From positions 98,817 through 162,816 of the forward strand of contig NZ_FNZK01000008.1 in the NCBI RefSeq assembly GCF_900109225.1: 64,000 bases of DNA, written 5' to 3'. The position numbers and the translations under genes are program-made. This document shows positions 49,925-59,091 of the stretch, piece by piece (position 1 is the stretch's first letter; every line of letters begins with the position of its first letter). Origin of the DNA: Propionispira arboris. Its GTDB lineage: Bacteria; Bacillota; Negativicutes; Selenomonadales; Selenomonadaceae. Below the pieces are notes generated by a model. That model did no database searches, had not been told where the DNA came from, and saw only the letters and a list, made by a program, of their open reading frames with translations.

Positions 49925-50614
49925 ATGAAACGGTCAGAAATTAACCATAGTATTGCATATATTATACAAAAAGTGCGGGACTTTAAGATTCCATTACCAC
50001 CATTTGCATTCTACTCATCGGAAAATTGGAAGAATTTAACGAAAGATGAACGTGAGCTTGTAGATACGATGTTAGGATGGGGCATTACTGATTTTGGTAA
50101 AGGTGATTACAATAAATGTGGATTGGGAATCTTTACTTTTAGAAATGGCAGTCAGTCAGATCCTGAGACATATTCAAAGGTTTATTGCGAAAAATTATTA
50201 TTTGTCCTGGATGGGCAGATGTTACCATATCATTTCCATTATTCAAAGATGGAAGATATCATTAATCGTGGTGGTGGCACATTGGAGATTACATTGTATA
50301 ACTCCGATGAAAAAGAAGATTTTGCTAAAACCGATGTTACGGTTACTTTAGATGGTAAACAAATAACGGTTAAGGCTGGTTCTAAAATAACGCTTGAACC
50401 AGGGCAAAGCGTTACTCTTTTGCCGCGTCAATATCATTCGTGGAAGGGTATTGCGGGGACTGGTGATATCGCTGTATTTGAAGTATCGAAGGCAAACGAT
50501 GATAATCTTGATAATCATTTTTATGATAAAACACCTTGGGTTCCACATGTAGAGGAGGATGAACCTATTCAATATTTGGTTTTTGATGATTATAAGAAAT
50601 ATGTCCAATTTTAA
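49925..50614 (+). CDS. D-lyxose/D-mannose isomerase family (YdaE-like)
   Basis: 229 aa cupin-type sugar isomerase. The N-terminal MKRSEINHSI, LPPFAFYSSENW and LGWGITDFGKGDY segments are characteristic of D-lyxose ketol-isomerases. Metal ligands are expected in PYHFHYSKMEDI (two His and Glu) and RQYHSW (His). It converts D-lyxose to D-xylulose or D-mannose to D-fructose in characterised members. A GGGGG ribosome site precedes the ATG. Confidence 0.85.
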   Translation: MKRSEINHSIAYIIQKVRDFKIPLPPFAFYSSENWKNLTKDERELVDTMLGWGITDFGKGDYNKCGLGIFTFRNGSQSDPETYSKVYCEKLLFVLDGQMLPYHFHYSKMEDIINRGGGTLEITLYNSDEKEDFAKTDVTVTLDGKQITVKAGSKITLEPGQSVTLLPRQYHSWKGIAGTGDIAVFEVSKANDDNLDNHFYDKTPWVPHVEEDEPIQYLVFDDYKKYVQF

Positions 50615-50707
50615 AATTTACTTATTTTAAGTACCTGCCATGTAGTATGAGCTTTGAAAAAACTTATATCACATGGCTATGCTTTTATCATATAAGGAGG
50701 AATGAAT

Positions 50708-51568
50708 ATGCAAATAGGAGTAGATACATTTATTTGGACGGAAGTATTTACTGAAAAAGATTTGTGGATTATAGAAAAAAGTGAAAAATTGGGATTTGAG
50801 GCAATTGATTTTGCTATTGCTCATCCAGAAACGTTTCCTACAGAACAAGTAATAGCAGAATTAAAAAAGACAAAACTCAAACCTGTAACGTCGACAACCC
50901 TAAATGCAGAAAATAGCCTTATTTCATCTGATCCTGCAGTACGGAGAAAAGGGATTGAGTCATTGAAGCGGCTGGTCGATATAAATAAGCTAATTGGGTC
51001 TGAAATTCTTGGTGGTGTAAACTATGCGGGTTGGGGCTGCCTTACAGGAAAGCCGCGTACAGAAGAAGAATGGAATCATTCAGTAAGTGCTATGCGCGAA
51101 ATTGCTGAATATGCTATTCAAGTACATCCTAAAATGAAAATTTGCGTAGAGCCCGTCAACCGTTTTGAGACGCATTTTATCAATACGGCAGAAGATGGTG
51201 TAAGATATTGCAAAGCAGTAGGAACTGGAAATATGGGGGTACATTTGGACTGTTTCCATATGATTAGAGAAGAGACAAGCTATACTGAAGCTGTAGAAAC
51301 TTGTGGAAAAGAATACTTGGGCTATGTACATGTTTGTGAAAATAATAGGGGAATTCCAGGTACAGGACTTGTGCCGTTTGCGGAATTTTTTACAGCATTA
51401 AAAAAAATAGGTTATACAGGACCGTGTGTAATTGAATCTTTTGATCCCGGATTTGAAGAATTAAATGCGCAATGTGCAATTTGGCGAAAATTTGCAGATA
51501 CTGGCGAGGAATTAGCAATTAAAGGTTTGGCTAATTTGAAGAAAATTGCTAAGCAAGTAGGAGCTTGA
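50708..51568 (+). CDS. sugar isomerase/epimerase, TIM-barrel (tagatose 3-epimerase type)
   Basis: 286 aa xylose-isomerase-like TIM barrel. Ligand residues are recognisable: CVEPVNRFE (Glu), HLDCFHM (Asp, His), YVHVCENNRGIPG (His, Glu/Asn) and CVIESF (Glu). It may epimerise a ketose at C3 or isomerise a hydroxy-aldehyde. The ATG at 50708 is chosen because the earlier ATG abuts the AAGGAGG site. Confidence 0.8.
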   Translation: MQIGVDTFIWTEVFTEKDLWIIEKSEKLGFEAIDFAIAHPETFPTEQVIAELKKTKLKPVTSTTLNAENSLISSDPAVRRKGIESLKRLVDINKLIGSEILGGVNYAGWGCLTGKPRTEEEWNHSVSAMREIAEYAIQVHPKMKICVEPVNRFETHFINTAEDGVRYCKAVGTGNMGVHLDCFHMIREETSYTEAVETCGKEYLGYVHVCENNRGIPGTGLVPFAEFFTALKKIGYTGPCVIESFDPGFEELNAQCAIWRKFADTGEELAIKGLANLKKIAKQVGA

Positions 51569-51602
51569 ACTATCAGGTAAAATTTAAAGGAGAGGAGGAA
51601 AT

Positions 51603-52601
51603 ATGGTGCAGAGAATATTAAATGATCCTGATAACATTGTCGATGAAATGATATCCGGTTTTTTGAAGACACATAAAGACATCGTGGAAGCAACGGAGAA
51701 TAACCGAGTAATCAAAGCAAAAAATATTCCGAAGGATAAGGTGGGTATTATCACCGGAGGTGGCAGTGGTCATAAACCTGCTTTTATTGGTTATGTCGGA
51801 AAAAATATGTGTGATGCAGTTGCAGTAGGGGAGGTCTTTTCGTCACCGACTGCAATGGCTTTTTTAGATGCGGCGAAAGCCGTAGATCAGAAAAAAGGCG
51901 TCGCCTGTTTATATGGAAATTATTCAGGTGATAATATGAATGTAAAAATGGCTATAAAAATGGCTATAAAACAGGGCATAACAATAAAAAGTGTTATAGC
52001 GAATGACGATGTTGCTTCTGCCCCAAAGAACCAGAGAGAAAAGCGCCGGGGGGTAGCAGGCGAAATCTTGATGTGGAAAATAGGTGGTGCTAAAGCGGCA
52101 CAGGGTGGCAATTTAGATGAAGTGATAGCGGCAGCGCAAAAGGCGATCGATTCAACGCGAAGTGTAGGAATTGGTCTTTCTCCTTGTACTTTACCAGCAG
52201 CGGGACATCCTAATTTCGAAATAAAACCAGGTATGATGGAAATGGGTATTGGTCATCATGGGGAACCAGGGATGGAGATATGTTCATTGAAAACAGCGAA
52301 GGAAATTGCTGAAAAAATGATCAATATTGTTATACCAGACTATCCGTTTAAAGAACAGGATGAGGTCGTTGTTCTTGTATCTGGTCTTGGTGCTACGCCA
52401 GTCATGGAACTCTATGTTTTATACAATGAAATCGAAAAACTCATTAAGACAAAAAATATTATAATTTATAAAGCTTATGTGGGTAACTACTTTACATCAC
52501 TTGAGATGAAGGGAGCTACTTTGACTATAATGAAATTAGATCAAGAATTAAAAAAACTTATTGATATGCCAGCTTACACTATGGGGCTCAAGCAGAAATA
52601 G
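51603..52601 (+). CDS. dhaK: DhaK-type dihydroxyacetone kinase subunit
   Basis: 332 aa, full length. ITGGGSGHKPAFIGYVG is the substrate-loop signature, and GIGHHGEPG contains the His (about 218) that binds the carbonyl of dihydroxyacetone covalently. GAGAGGAGG precedes the ATG. It sits with DhaL at the end of the sugar operon; no DhaM phosphocarrier gene is present. The substrate may be a triose or tetrulose formed by the aldolase. Confidence 0.9.
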   Translation: MVQRILNDPDNIVDEMISGFLKTHKDIVEATENNRVIKAKNIPKDKVGIITGGGSGHKPAFIGYVGKNMCDAVAVGEVFSSPTAMAFLDAAKAVDQKKGVACLYGNYSGDNMNVKMAIKMAIKQGITIKSVIANDDVASAPKNQREKRRGVAGEILMWKIGGAKAAQGGNLDEVIAAAQKAIDSTRSVGIGLSPCTLPAAGHPNFEIKPGMMEMGIGHHGEPGMEICSLKTAKEIAEKMINIVIPDYPFKEQDEVVVLVSGLGATPVMELYVLYNEIEKLIKTKNIIIYKAYVGNYFTSLEMKGATLTIMKLDQELKKLIDMPAYTMGLKQK

Positions 52602-52609
52602 GGGTAAAG

Positions 52610-53260
52610 ATGATGAATGTATTTGAAAATAAAAAAGGCAAAATCATTTTGCTTAAAATGGTAAAAACTATTCAGGAAAATAAAGTGTATTTGGGTGATC
52701 TGGATGGGCTTATCGGTGACGGAGATCATGGGATGAATATGAATAAAGGGTTTTCGCTCTTCGAAAAAAGATATTGTAAGAATGATTTTAGCTTCACGGA
52801 TGGACTGAAAAATCTGGGAATGCTTCTTATGAATGAAATCGGCGGGTCTATGGGACCAATTTATGGAACTGTTTTTATAGGAATGGCTGAAGCTGGCGAA
52901 AATTTGGAAACGATATCATTGGAGGATTTTAGTAAGATTTTGGAAGCTGGGTATAATGGACTTATGGAAATTGTTGAAGCGAGAGCTGGCGATAAAACCT
53001 TGGTCGATACGCTTTTTCCAACATTAAAAAGTCTAAAAACAGATGTGGTGTTAGGCGTAGATTTTGTTGTCGCACTGGACAAAATGAAAGCCGCTGCAAA
53101 ACAAGGCAGCGAGTCAACAAAAGATATGGTCGCTAGATATGGTCGCTCAAGCAGACTAGGTGAAAGAAGCAGAGGCGTACTTGACACTGGATCGGTCTCT
53201 TGTTATCTGATCCTGGCAGCTATGGCAGATGGAATTAAGGAAATATTAAAAGAGTTGTAA
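52610..53260 (+). CDS. dhaL: DhaL-type kinase subunit
   Basis: 216 aa. The Mg-nucleotide loop LDGLIGDGDHGMNM supplies Asp32, Asp37 and Asp39, the pattern of D30/D35/D37 in Escherichia coli DhaL. Late GRSSRLGERSRGVLDTGSVS matches the family. It binds ADP/ATP and phosphorylates the substrate held by DhaK. Without DhaM it either uses one from elsewhere or works directly with ATP. Last gene of island B. Confidence 0.9.
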   Translation: MMNVFENKKGKIILLKMVKTIQENKVYLGDLDGLIGDGDHGMNMNKGFSLFEKRYCKNDFSFTDGLKNLGMLLMNEIGGSMGPIYGTVFIGMAEAGENLETISLEDFSKILEAGYNGLMEIVEARAGDKTLVDTLFPTLKSLKTDVVLGVDFVVALDKMKAAAKQGSESTKDMVARYGRSSRLGERSRGVLDTGSVSCYLILAAMADGIKEILKEL

Positions 53261-53464
53261 CACAAACATTACAATGATTTTACAATTGAATTATAGTGCA
53301 TTGTTTAGTAATTAGGGAATAAAGAATGAAATGGTCAGGATAAAGTTGGTAATTGCACAGGATCAATACAGAATAAAGTTTGATTTTAGATTACTTATTA
53401 AGAAGAGAGTAAAATCAGATTGAATTAGTTCATTTACATGGATAAATATTGGTTGTGGGCACTA
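53261..53464 (+). other. gap after dhaL
   Basis: About 200 AT-rich bases with a weak GATTTTA/TAAAATC inverted repeat near 53382-53416. No gene or clear signal was seen. Confidence 0.25.
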
Positions 53465-53501
53465 AAAAAACCGTAGCAGTTTTTCGCTGGTACGGTTTTT
53501 T
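53465..53501. terminator. bidirectional terminator
   Basis: 15-bp stem with one mismatch (53465-53479 with 53487-53501), A-run and T-run, between convergent dhaL and the hypothetical gene. Confidence 0.85.
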
Positions 53502-53506
53502 GTTTT

Positions 53507-54001
53507 TTATAATAAGAGTAATTGTTTTTTCCAATAGGTTAAATCTACATCACTAAGGGGAAGCTCAATGGGGGTGGGATTGCCTTTGTACTGGAAGGAT
53601 ATTTTTATTTGTTTTGCTGCCGCAATTTCTTTTTGGATTTGCGGTGGGAAGTCGACGATTAGATGGTTGGTATATTTGAAGCTATTCACATTACTGAAAT
53701 CTTGGAGGGAATAAGTAGGTGCTTGCGATGCTGTTTCGAAGGCATCAAGCTGGTATTCTTTCCCATCAATGTCAATTCGACAAAAACTTTCGAGTGGCTG
53801 TTTTGAGAATCTAAAATCAAGCAGCGACAAAGTTACTTGACTGATCTTGTTTGTGGATGGATCAATGATACTGCGGAAATCAATATTGCAGTAGGCTGAC
53901 AGATTGCTGGCGGAACGGTTGTCGTAGGAGCTGCGATAAGCAAAACTTCCTAAAGAAGCAAGAATCAGGATGATAATGAGGGTTCTGATAAATTTACGCA
54001 T
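53507..54001 (-). CDS. hypothetical exported or membrane-anchored protein
   Basis: 164 aa, family not recognised. An N-terminal basic start and hydrophobic stretch (about 5-22, LIIILILASLGSFAY) could be a signal peptide or single anchor. The rest is hydrophilic with alternating polar and hydrophobic residues, suggesting a beta-rich extracytoplasmic domain. Monocistronic between a terminator and the divergent endonuclease IV gene. Confidence 0.6.
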   Translation of the reverse strand: MRKFIRTLIIILILASLGSFAYRSSYDNRSASNLSAYCNIDFRSIIDPSTNKISQVTLSLLDFRFSKQPLESFCRIDIDGKEYQLDAFETASQAPTYSLQDFSNVNSFKYTNHLIVDFPPQIQKEIAAAKQIKISFQYKGNPTPIELPLSDVDLTYWKKQLLLL

Positions 54002-54183
54002 GAAATACCACCTTCAGTATGATTTAAATCGCCAAATGTAATGACGTTCGTCCGATGTTAAAAAGAATAGTATATTTATTTTATCATAAACCAGTAGATT
54101 TGCGGTTGAATTTGTTATAATAAATGCAGAATATATTATATATAATGCAATTTATATAGGAGAGCAGGAGGGAAAGCTTTTTG

Positions 54184-55017
54184 ATGAAGATAGGTTGTCA
54201 TTTGTCGGTGGCAAAAGGTTTTAAACATATGGGAGAGGAAGCGCTGCAGATAGGTGGTAACACCTTCCAGTTTTTTACTCGTAATCCTCGCGGCGGGAAG
54301 GCCAAAGCTCTTGATTTGGAGGATTTGCAACAATTTAAAGAATTGGCGAAAGCTAATCAATTCGCCACGATTTTGGCACATGCACCTTATACATTAAATG
54401 CGTGTTCGGCAAGTGAAGCGACCCGGCAATTTGCCTGGAGGATGTTCGCAGATGATTTGCAGAGAATGGAACAGATTCCCAATAGTTTCTATAACTTTCA
54501 TCCAGGAAGTCATATTGGGCAAGGAATAGAAGCTGGTATCAAGTTGATTTCAGAAATGCTCAATCAAACTTTGACGGTGGAGCTGAAGACGATGGTGCTG
54601 CTTGAAACCATGGCGGGGAAAGGAAGCGAAGTTGGCAGCCGGTTTGAAGAATTACGCGAAATTATGGATCGGGTTCAATACAGTGACAAGCTGGGAGTTT
54701 GCCTTGATACCTGTCATGTCTATGATGCCGGATATGATCTTGTGAATGATTTAGATGGTGTACTTGAAAAATTTGATCGAATCATTGGTCTGGATAAACT
54801 CAAGGCAATTCATTTGAATGATAGTAAGAATCCGTTTGCCAGCCATAAAGATCGACATGAAAAAATTGGACAGGGATCAATTGGCGAGCAAGCAATTTTT
54901 GCTTTAATCAATCATCCGCAGTGCCGACATCTGCCATTTTTTTTGGAAACACCGAATGAATTATCTGGTTACCAGGCAGAAATTCTTTTGTTGAAAAATG
55001 CTTATCGGGAAGTTTGA
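54184..55017 (+). CDS. nfo: endonuclease IV (AP endonuclease)
   Basis: 277 aa, full length. Cleaves DNA 5' to abasic sites in base-excision repair. Trinuclear zinc ligands are visible: [16 protein letters not shown] (Glu), [13 protein letters not shown] (Asp, His), IHLNDS (His), DRHEKIG (Asp, His) and FLETPNE (Glu). The ATG at 54184 is chosen over the adjacent TTG; GGAGGG lies upstream. Monocistronic. Confidence 0.9.
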   Translation: MKIGCHLSVAKGFKHMGEEALQIGGNTFQFFTRNPRGGKAKALDLEDLQQFKELAKANQFATILAHAPYTLNACSASEATRQFAWRMFADDLQRMEQIPNSFYNFHPGSHIGQGIEAGIKLISEMLNQTLTVELKTMVLLETMAGKGSEVGSRFEELREIMDRVQYSDKLGVCLDTCHVYDAGYDLVNDLDGVLEKFDRIIGLDKLKAIHLNDSKNPFASHKDRHEKIGQGSIGEQAIFALINHPQCRHLPFFLETPNELSGYQAEILLLKNAYREV

Positions 55018-55040
55018 GCAGGCCTATTTGTGGTTTTTGT

Positions 55041-55086
55041 ATAAAATGAGCTTTTCTTTTTAGAAAAGGGCTCATTTTATTTTTTG
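55041..55086 (+). terminator. terminator after nfo
   Basis: Outer 10-bp perfect stem (55041-55050 with 55071-55080), an inner TTTCT/AGAAA pairing, then a T-run. Confidence 0.8.
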
Positions 55087-55122
55087 ACGCGATTCATTAC
55101 AATGAGACAGGATCGTCAGTCG

Positions 55123-55151
55123 TTGACAGCTTATTTCTTTTGCAGTATAAT
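55123..55151 (+). promoter_or_regulatory. consensus promoter of the MFS gene
   Basis: TTGACA (55123-55128), 17 nt, TATAAT (55146-55151): a perfect match to the sigma-A consensus, 165 bp before the MFS start. Confidence 0.8.
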
Positions 55152-55163
55152 CAAATACATTAC

Positions 55164-55270
55164 TTAACTAGTTAACTATTTATTTAGTAGAGCATAAAAA
55201 ATATTAGCAGAGTGCAGCTTCCTGCGTATGTGTTTTTTGTCGAATGATAATTTAATAGTTAACTAGTTAA
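55164..55270 (+). promoter_or_regulatory. twin TTAACTAGTTAA operators
   Basis: Two identical 12-bp palindromes at 55164-55175 and 55259-55270, 95 bp apart (about nine helical turns). The first overlaps the expected transcription start, and the second lies 46 bp before the MFS ATG. They are probable sites for the MarR protein encoded downstream. Confidence 0.65.
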
Positions 55271-55315
55271 TTATTAACAAGGGAAGCTTAAAAAGCTTAG
55301 TTAAAGGAGAAATAA

Positions 55316-56512
55316 ATGGAAAAGATAAATTTATGGACAAAAAATTTCATCGCTTTGGTATGTTCGAATGCATTATTATTTGGTGGATTTCATATTTTAC
55401 TGCCGACATTGCCGCTTTACGCTGCAGCAAATGGAGCAACTGGAGCAGAAATTGGCATTATCACGGGTGTTTTTGGTTTTTCAGCTATTTTTATTCGATT
55501 GTTTACGGATTTAGGGGTTAGTACGGTAGGAAAGAAAAATTGCTTGTATTTGGGACTGGGTATATCAGTCTTTTGTACAATTGGTTACGCGCTCTTTAAT
55601 TCGGTTAATGAAATGATTGCTTTGCGCGTTTTGCATGGATTTGGTTTTGGGTTGACAACGACTTTTTCGGCGGTTATTGCCGCTGATATTATACCAGCTT
55701 CGCGGCGCGGGGAAGGTATCGGCTATTTTGGCTTGGGAAGTACCGCTGCCATGGCTTTAGCACCGGCAGCCGGGGTGCTGTTGATTACAGATTATGGTTT
55801 TGTGCCGATGTTTTTGATTGCGGCTTTGGCTTCAGGATTGGCTATTTTGGGAACAAAATTATGTACGGTGCCCAAATTTGTACCCGATGAAAAAAAATCA
55901 GTCGTCAATATATCATTACTGGATAAGCTGTTTGAAAAAGGAACGGGGATACCAGCTTTACTTACGATGCTGTTTGGGATTAGCTACGGGAGTATCAATA
56001 CCTTTATTGCGATGTTGGCACATGAAGCACAGATACCAAATGCCGGATATTTTTTTATCGTGGGAACTTTATGCGTGTTTATTTCACGACCAATTGGCGG
56101 TCGTATTTTTGATAGCAAAGGTGCTGCCTGGATTATACTGCCAGGGGCTGTTTTGTTATTTGCGGCATTGTTAGTCCTGATTCAGACGACAACGTTGACT
56201 ATGCTGCTTAGTGCTGCGGTTTTATATGGACTTGGGGGTGGATTTTTGCTTCCGGCATTAATGACTTGGATGCTGAATTTAGTCAGACCAAGCCGCCGCA
56301 GTGGAGCGAGTGCTACTTTTTATAATATGTTGGATGTGGGAACGAGCGCGGGGGCGATTGGTCTTGGTGCGATTGCGGGTGATGTTGGTTTTATCAATAT
56401 GTATAAGTATTCGGCAGGGGCAATGGTATTGTTTTTGATTCTATTTATTTTGCAGTGGTTATTGAAACCAAAAAAACAAGCGGTGGTCGAAGTGGAAGAA
56501 AATATGGATTGA
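55316..56512 (+). CDS. MFS transporter
   Basis: 398 aa with 12 hydrophobic segments. LRVLHGFGFGLTTTFSAVIAADIIPASRRGEGIGYFG is typical of the YfcJ/arabinose-efflux-like group. Probably exports a toxic compound, since it is paired with a MarR regulator. AAAGGAG precedes the ATG. Substrate unknown. Confidence 0.8.
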   Translation: MEKINLWTKNFIALVCSNALLFGGFHILLPTLPLYAAANGATGAEIGIITGVFGFSAIFIRLFTDLGVSTVGKKNCLYLGLGISVFCTIGYALFNSVNEMIALRVLHGFGFGLTTTFSAVIAADIIPASRRGEGIGYFGLGSTAAMALAPAAGVLLITDYGFVPMFLIAALASGLAILGTKLCTVPKFVPDEKKSVVNISLLDKLFEKGTGIPALLTMLFGISYGSINTFIAMLAHEAQIPNAGYFFIVGTLCVFISRPIGGRIFDSKGAAWIILPGAVLLFAALLVLIQTTTLTMLLSAAVLYGLGGGFLLPALMTWMLNLVRPSRRSGASATFYNMLDVGTSAGAIGLGAIAGDVGFINMYKYSAGAMVLFLILFILQWLLKPKKQAVVEVEENMD

Positions 56513-56568
56513 TTTTGCAAAAAAATTGCATTCTGTTTGCTTGTCTGTTATAAATTAGACAAGAGGGA

Positions 56569-57027
56569 GTGATTATTATTCAACCAGTAGAGCAAACGCA
56601 AAATTTAGAAACATCGGATCGATTGATGCATCAACTTTATCAAACGACACGTGCTATATCAAAAAATTTAAATTATTTGCTAGGTGAGTACGGGATTTTC
56701 AGTTCCGAGTGGACGATTCTTAAAATGATTAAAGAAAAGGGCAATATGTCACAAGTTGCTTTATCAAGTTATTTGAATATTGAACCAGCAGCTATTTCAA
56801 AAAGTCTCGTTAAATTAGAAAAAAAAGGTTTTATTGAACGCAAGGTAGGTACGGATAAAAGGGAGAAAAATATATATTTGACGGCAATAGCCCTTGAGCA
56901 GTATCCAGACTTGATTCAGATTGTAGCAAAGCATCGTGAACAAACATTGGCTGCTTTATCACAATCACAGCAACAGGAGCTAATTGCTTTATTGAAAACC
57001 ATGTATGCAAATACGCTTGCTAAATAA
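56569..57027 (+). CDS. MarR-family transcriptional regulator
   Basis: 152 aa. MarR winged helix: NMSQVALSSYLNIEPAAISKSLVKLEKKGFI, then a wing with RKVGTDKREKNIYLT. Probable repressor of the MFS gene through the TTAACTAGTTAA sites. Start uncertain: GTG at 56569 overlaps the AGAGGGAG ribosome site, and the codons with ideal spacing are ATT at 56575 or 56578. The next ATG (56626) would remove the N-terminal dimer helix. Confidence 0.8.
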   Translation: MIIIQPVEQTQNLETSDRLMHQLYQTTRAISKNLNYLLGEYGIFSSEWTILKMIKEKGNMSQVALSSYLNIEPAAISKSLVKLEKKGFIERKVGTDKREKNIYLTAIALEQYPDLIQIVAKHREQTLAALSQSQQQELIALLKTMYANTLAK

Positions 57028-57139
57028 AAGAAAATCAAAGGATTGTATGGCTATAGCGTGCCAGAGGTGATATGATATTCTTGTTTGAAGTTAGGGGAAT
57101 TTTAAATTATTTTAAAAGAACTTAAAGGAATGATATGAT

Positions 57140-57715
57140 ATGGTCCATAAATTTAATCCAGCCAATCAGCATAAATTGGATAATCCCGAACGTCGTAAAC
57201 TTCTGCCGCCGGAAGAAACTTTGTCGCGGTTTGGTTTAGCGGAAGGCGACAGCATTGCCGATATTGGTTGCGGCACGGGCTATTTTACGTTATCGGCGGC
57301 TCGCGTAGTAGGTACGCAAGGGAAGGTCTATGCTTTAGATATTATGCCAGAAATGCTTGAAATAGCCAGGGCTAAAGCCAAAGAGAAAAATTTCAAGAAT
57401 ATAGAATTCATTGAGACGAAGGAAACTGATTTTATTTTGCCGGATGCAGCGGTAGAGCGCGCCTTGGCTTGCTTGGTTGTTCATGAAGCAGATGACCCAA
57501 TTGCTTTTTTTCAGGAAGTGAAACGGATTCTACAAATCGGGGGGCATTTTTACATTATTGAATGGACTAGGCAGGAAAATAGTAAAATGGGACCACCGCT
57601 GGAACATCGAATTGATGGTAAGGCTTTAGCTACTGTACTCGAACAGGCTGGGTTTCAGAATGTTGAACAGTTTGAACTTAATTCAGAAATGTATGCAATT
57701 ATAGTTAAAAAATGA
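57140..57715 (+). CDS. class I SAM-dependent methyltransferase
   Basis: 191 aa. SAM-binding motif I is ADIGCGTGYFT (about 40-50), with the acidic residue of motif II in VYALDIMPEM. UbiE-like fold, but short. Acceptor unknown. AAAGGAATG precedes the ATG. Monocistronic, with a terminator following. Confidence 0.8.
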   Translation: MVHKFNPANQHKLDNPERRKLLPPEETLSRFGLAEGDSIADIGCGTGYFTLSAARVVGTQGKVYALDIMPEMLEIARAKAKEKNFKNIEFIETKETDFILPDAAVERALACLVVHEADDPIAFFQEVKRILQIGGHFYIIEWTRQENSKMGPPLEHRIDGKALATVLEQAGFQNVEQFELNSEMYAIIVKK

Positions 57716-57725
57716 TACATAAAAA

Positions 57726-57770
57726 CAGCCACAGGATTCTTAGATTGAAGAGTCTTGTGGCTGCTTTTTA
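57726..57770. terminator. bidirectional terminator
   Basis: 16-bp stem with mismatches (57726-57741 with 57748-57763) with A- and T-runs between convergent genes. Confidence 0.75.
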
Positions 57771-58241
57771 ATTATACAAAATGCTGATGTCAAAGGATTG
57801 GTCAGTGGCTGTATAAAGTGATAGTATTGTATGTTTGCCAATCCAGGTACAAGTCGTATGATTTTTCGTTTGAACAATACTTGGCGGCCCATAAAGATTC
57901 GTCAAATAAGTCTGTATCGTTGCAAAGTCTGCTATAGCTAAATGACTCATGAACATTGCTACATAGCCTGTGGAGGATAGTCCTTTGATTTCGACATATG
58001 GGGGAATCATCTTGTTTGGGAGGTAATCATCATATTGATAGGCGTATACATCAAGAACCGTGTAGGTGCTGATGCCAGAATCATTAGGAATGTCAGTAAG
58101 CTCAAGGCTGGGCATTAGGGTGATATCTGTTCCCCAGTTAAAGCCGCCGGCACCAGATGGAATATCGAGCGAAGCGGCTTGTGTTATAGTCGTGATTTGT
58201 AAAAACATCAGCATAAGAATCATACACATAACTTTTTTCAT
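57768..58241 (-). CDS. hypothetical secreted protein
   Basis: 157 aa. Cleavable signal peptide (about 1-22, ending TQA-A). The mature part begins GGFNWGTDI-like, a pattern seen in small exported proteins of unknown function. Two Cys residues occur, one in the signal and one in TCTWIG. Its stop lies at the edge of the terminator stem. Function unknown. Confidence 0.6.
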   Translation of the reverse strand: MKKVMCMILMLMFLQITTITQAASLDIPSGAGGFNWGTDITLMPSLELTDIPNDSGISTYTVLDVYAYQYDDYLPNKMIPPYVEIKGLSSTGYVAMFMSHLAIADFATIQTYLTNLYGPPSIVQTKNHTTCTWIGKHTILSLYTATDQSFDISILYN

Positions 58242-58335
58242 GGTAAGGACCCTCCTTTTATTTGTGATGCGAATCCAATACTTTTTGTTCTTTTATTATA
58301 GCAGATATTTGGAATGAAAAATTATTCTTCATAAA

Positions 58336-58376
58336 AATAAACGCTCTGTAAATGTTTCAATTACAGAGCGTTTATT
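58336..58376. terminator. terminator after psiE-like gene
   Basis: Perfect 16-bp stem (58336-58351 with 58361-58376), 9-nt loop. Serves the minus-strand gene ending at 58391. Confidence 0.85.
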
Positions 58377-58390
58377 ATATACATTCTTCT

Positions 58391-58861
58391 TTAATTGGCA
58401 GGAGTTTTAAGAAGCTTTTTAGTCGAATTTGGCGTGTGTAAAATCCAATAGACGATACCAAGTACTAACAGGCTGACTAAGTACACACTGGCGTCCATCA
58501 AAGGTACGCCTTCTGTGCTGATGACCAGTAGTTTACGAACAAATGCCGCGATGGCAACTTCAATAAAAATGGAAACTTGTATTCGTTCTCCCATAAGAGA
58601 GCGCACCTCGGAATGCAGCAGTTCAGATAATGTCCACAAAACTAAAAGTGAACCCAATGCATGGATTGTACCTGTAGCTAAATTGCCATTGAAAAAAATA
58701 TTATAGATATCAGTGGCAAAAATGACAAGTGTGAGTATAACTGTGATCATGAGTGCGATGCTAAATAGAACATGCAGGGCCCGAATGAAGTGGTTGATAT
58801 ATTTGGCAATGATCATTTCAAATTGATGACTTTCTTCTAGTTGATTTTTGTTAAAATTCAT
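58391..58861 (-). CDS. psiE: PsiE-family membrane protein
   Basis: 156 aa with four hydrophobic segments and the conserved ALGSLLVLWTLSELLHSEV and IAAFVRKLL stretches of the phosphate-starvation-inducible PsiE family. Function unknown in general. No 11-bp-spaced TTAACA repeats were found in its upstream region, unlike ugp and ppx, so phosphate control is not shown here. Confidence 0.8.
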   Translation of the reverse strand: MNFNKNQLEESHQFEMIIAKYINHFIRALHVLFSIALMITVILTLVIFATDIYNIFFNGNLATGTIHALGSLLVLWTLSELLHSEVRSLMGERIQVSIFIEVAIAAFVRKLLVISTEGVPLMDASVYLVSLLVLGIVYWILHTPNSTKKLLKTPAN

Positions 58862-59028
58862 AGCGTATCCTCTTTTACAATCATTCTTATTTAATAATAA
58901 TTAAAAATTCATTAGTACTATTATAGTTCATTTTATGATATTTTTCTACTGCTTCGTTTTCTATTTTAGTGAATCGGTAAGCTTCTCGGTTGGTTTGGAT
59001 GTTTTTTGTTGACTTTGTGATGATAAAT

Positions 59029-59080
59029 ATTGTAGTATAAGCGTATAATCGTATAAGCGATTATACGCTTATACTACAAT
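59029..59080. promoter_or_regulatory. 52-nt ArsR-type operator dyad
   Basis: Perfect 23-bp arms (59029-59051 and 59058-59080) around 6 nt, rich in ATAAGCG/CGCTTAT half-sites. It ends 1 bp before the ribosome site of the ArsR gene. TTGACT at 59009-59014 with TAGTAT at 59033-59038 could be the promoter, so repressor binding would block initiation. Confidence 0.75.
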
Positions 59081-59091
59081 GAGGTGTGCGG

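Noticed and set aside
58862..59028. Looked for Pho-box repeats before the psiE-like gene
   Set aside because: No TTAACA repeats with 11-bp spacing were found on either strand.
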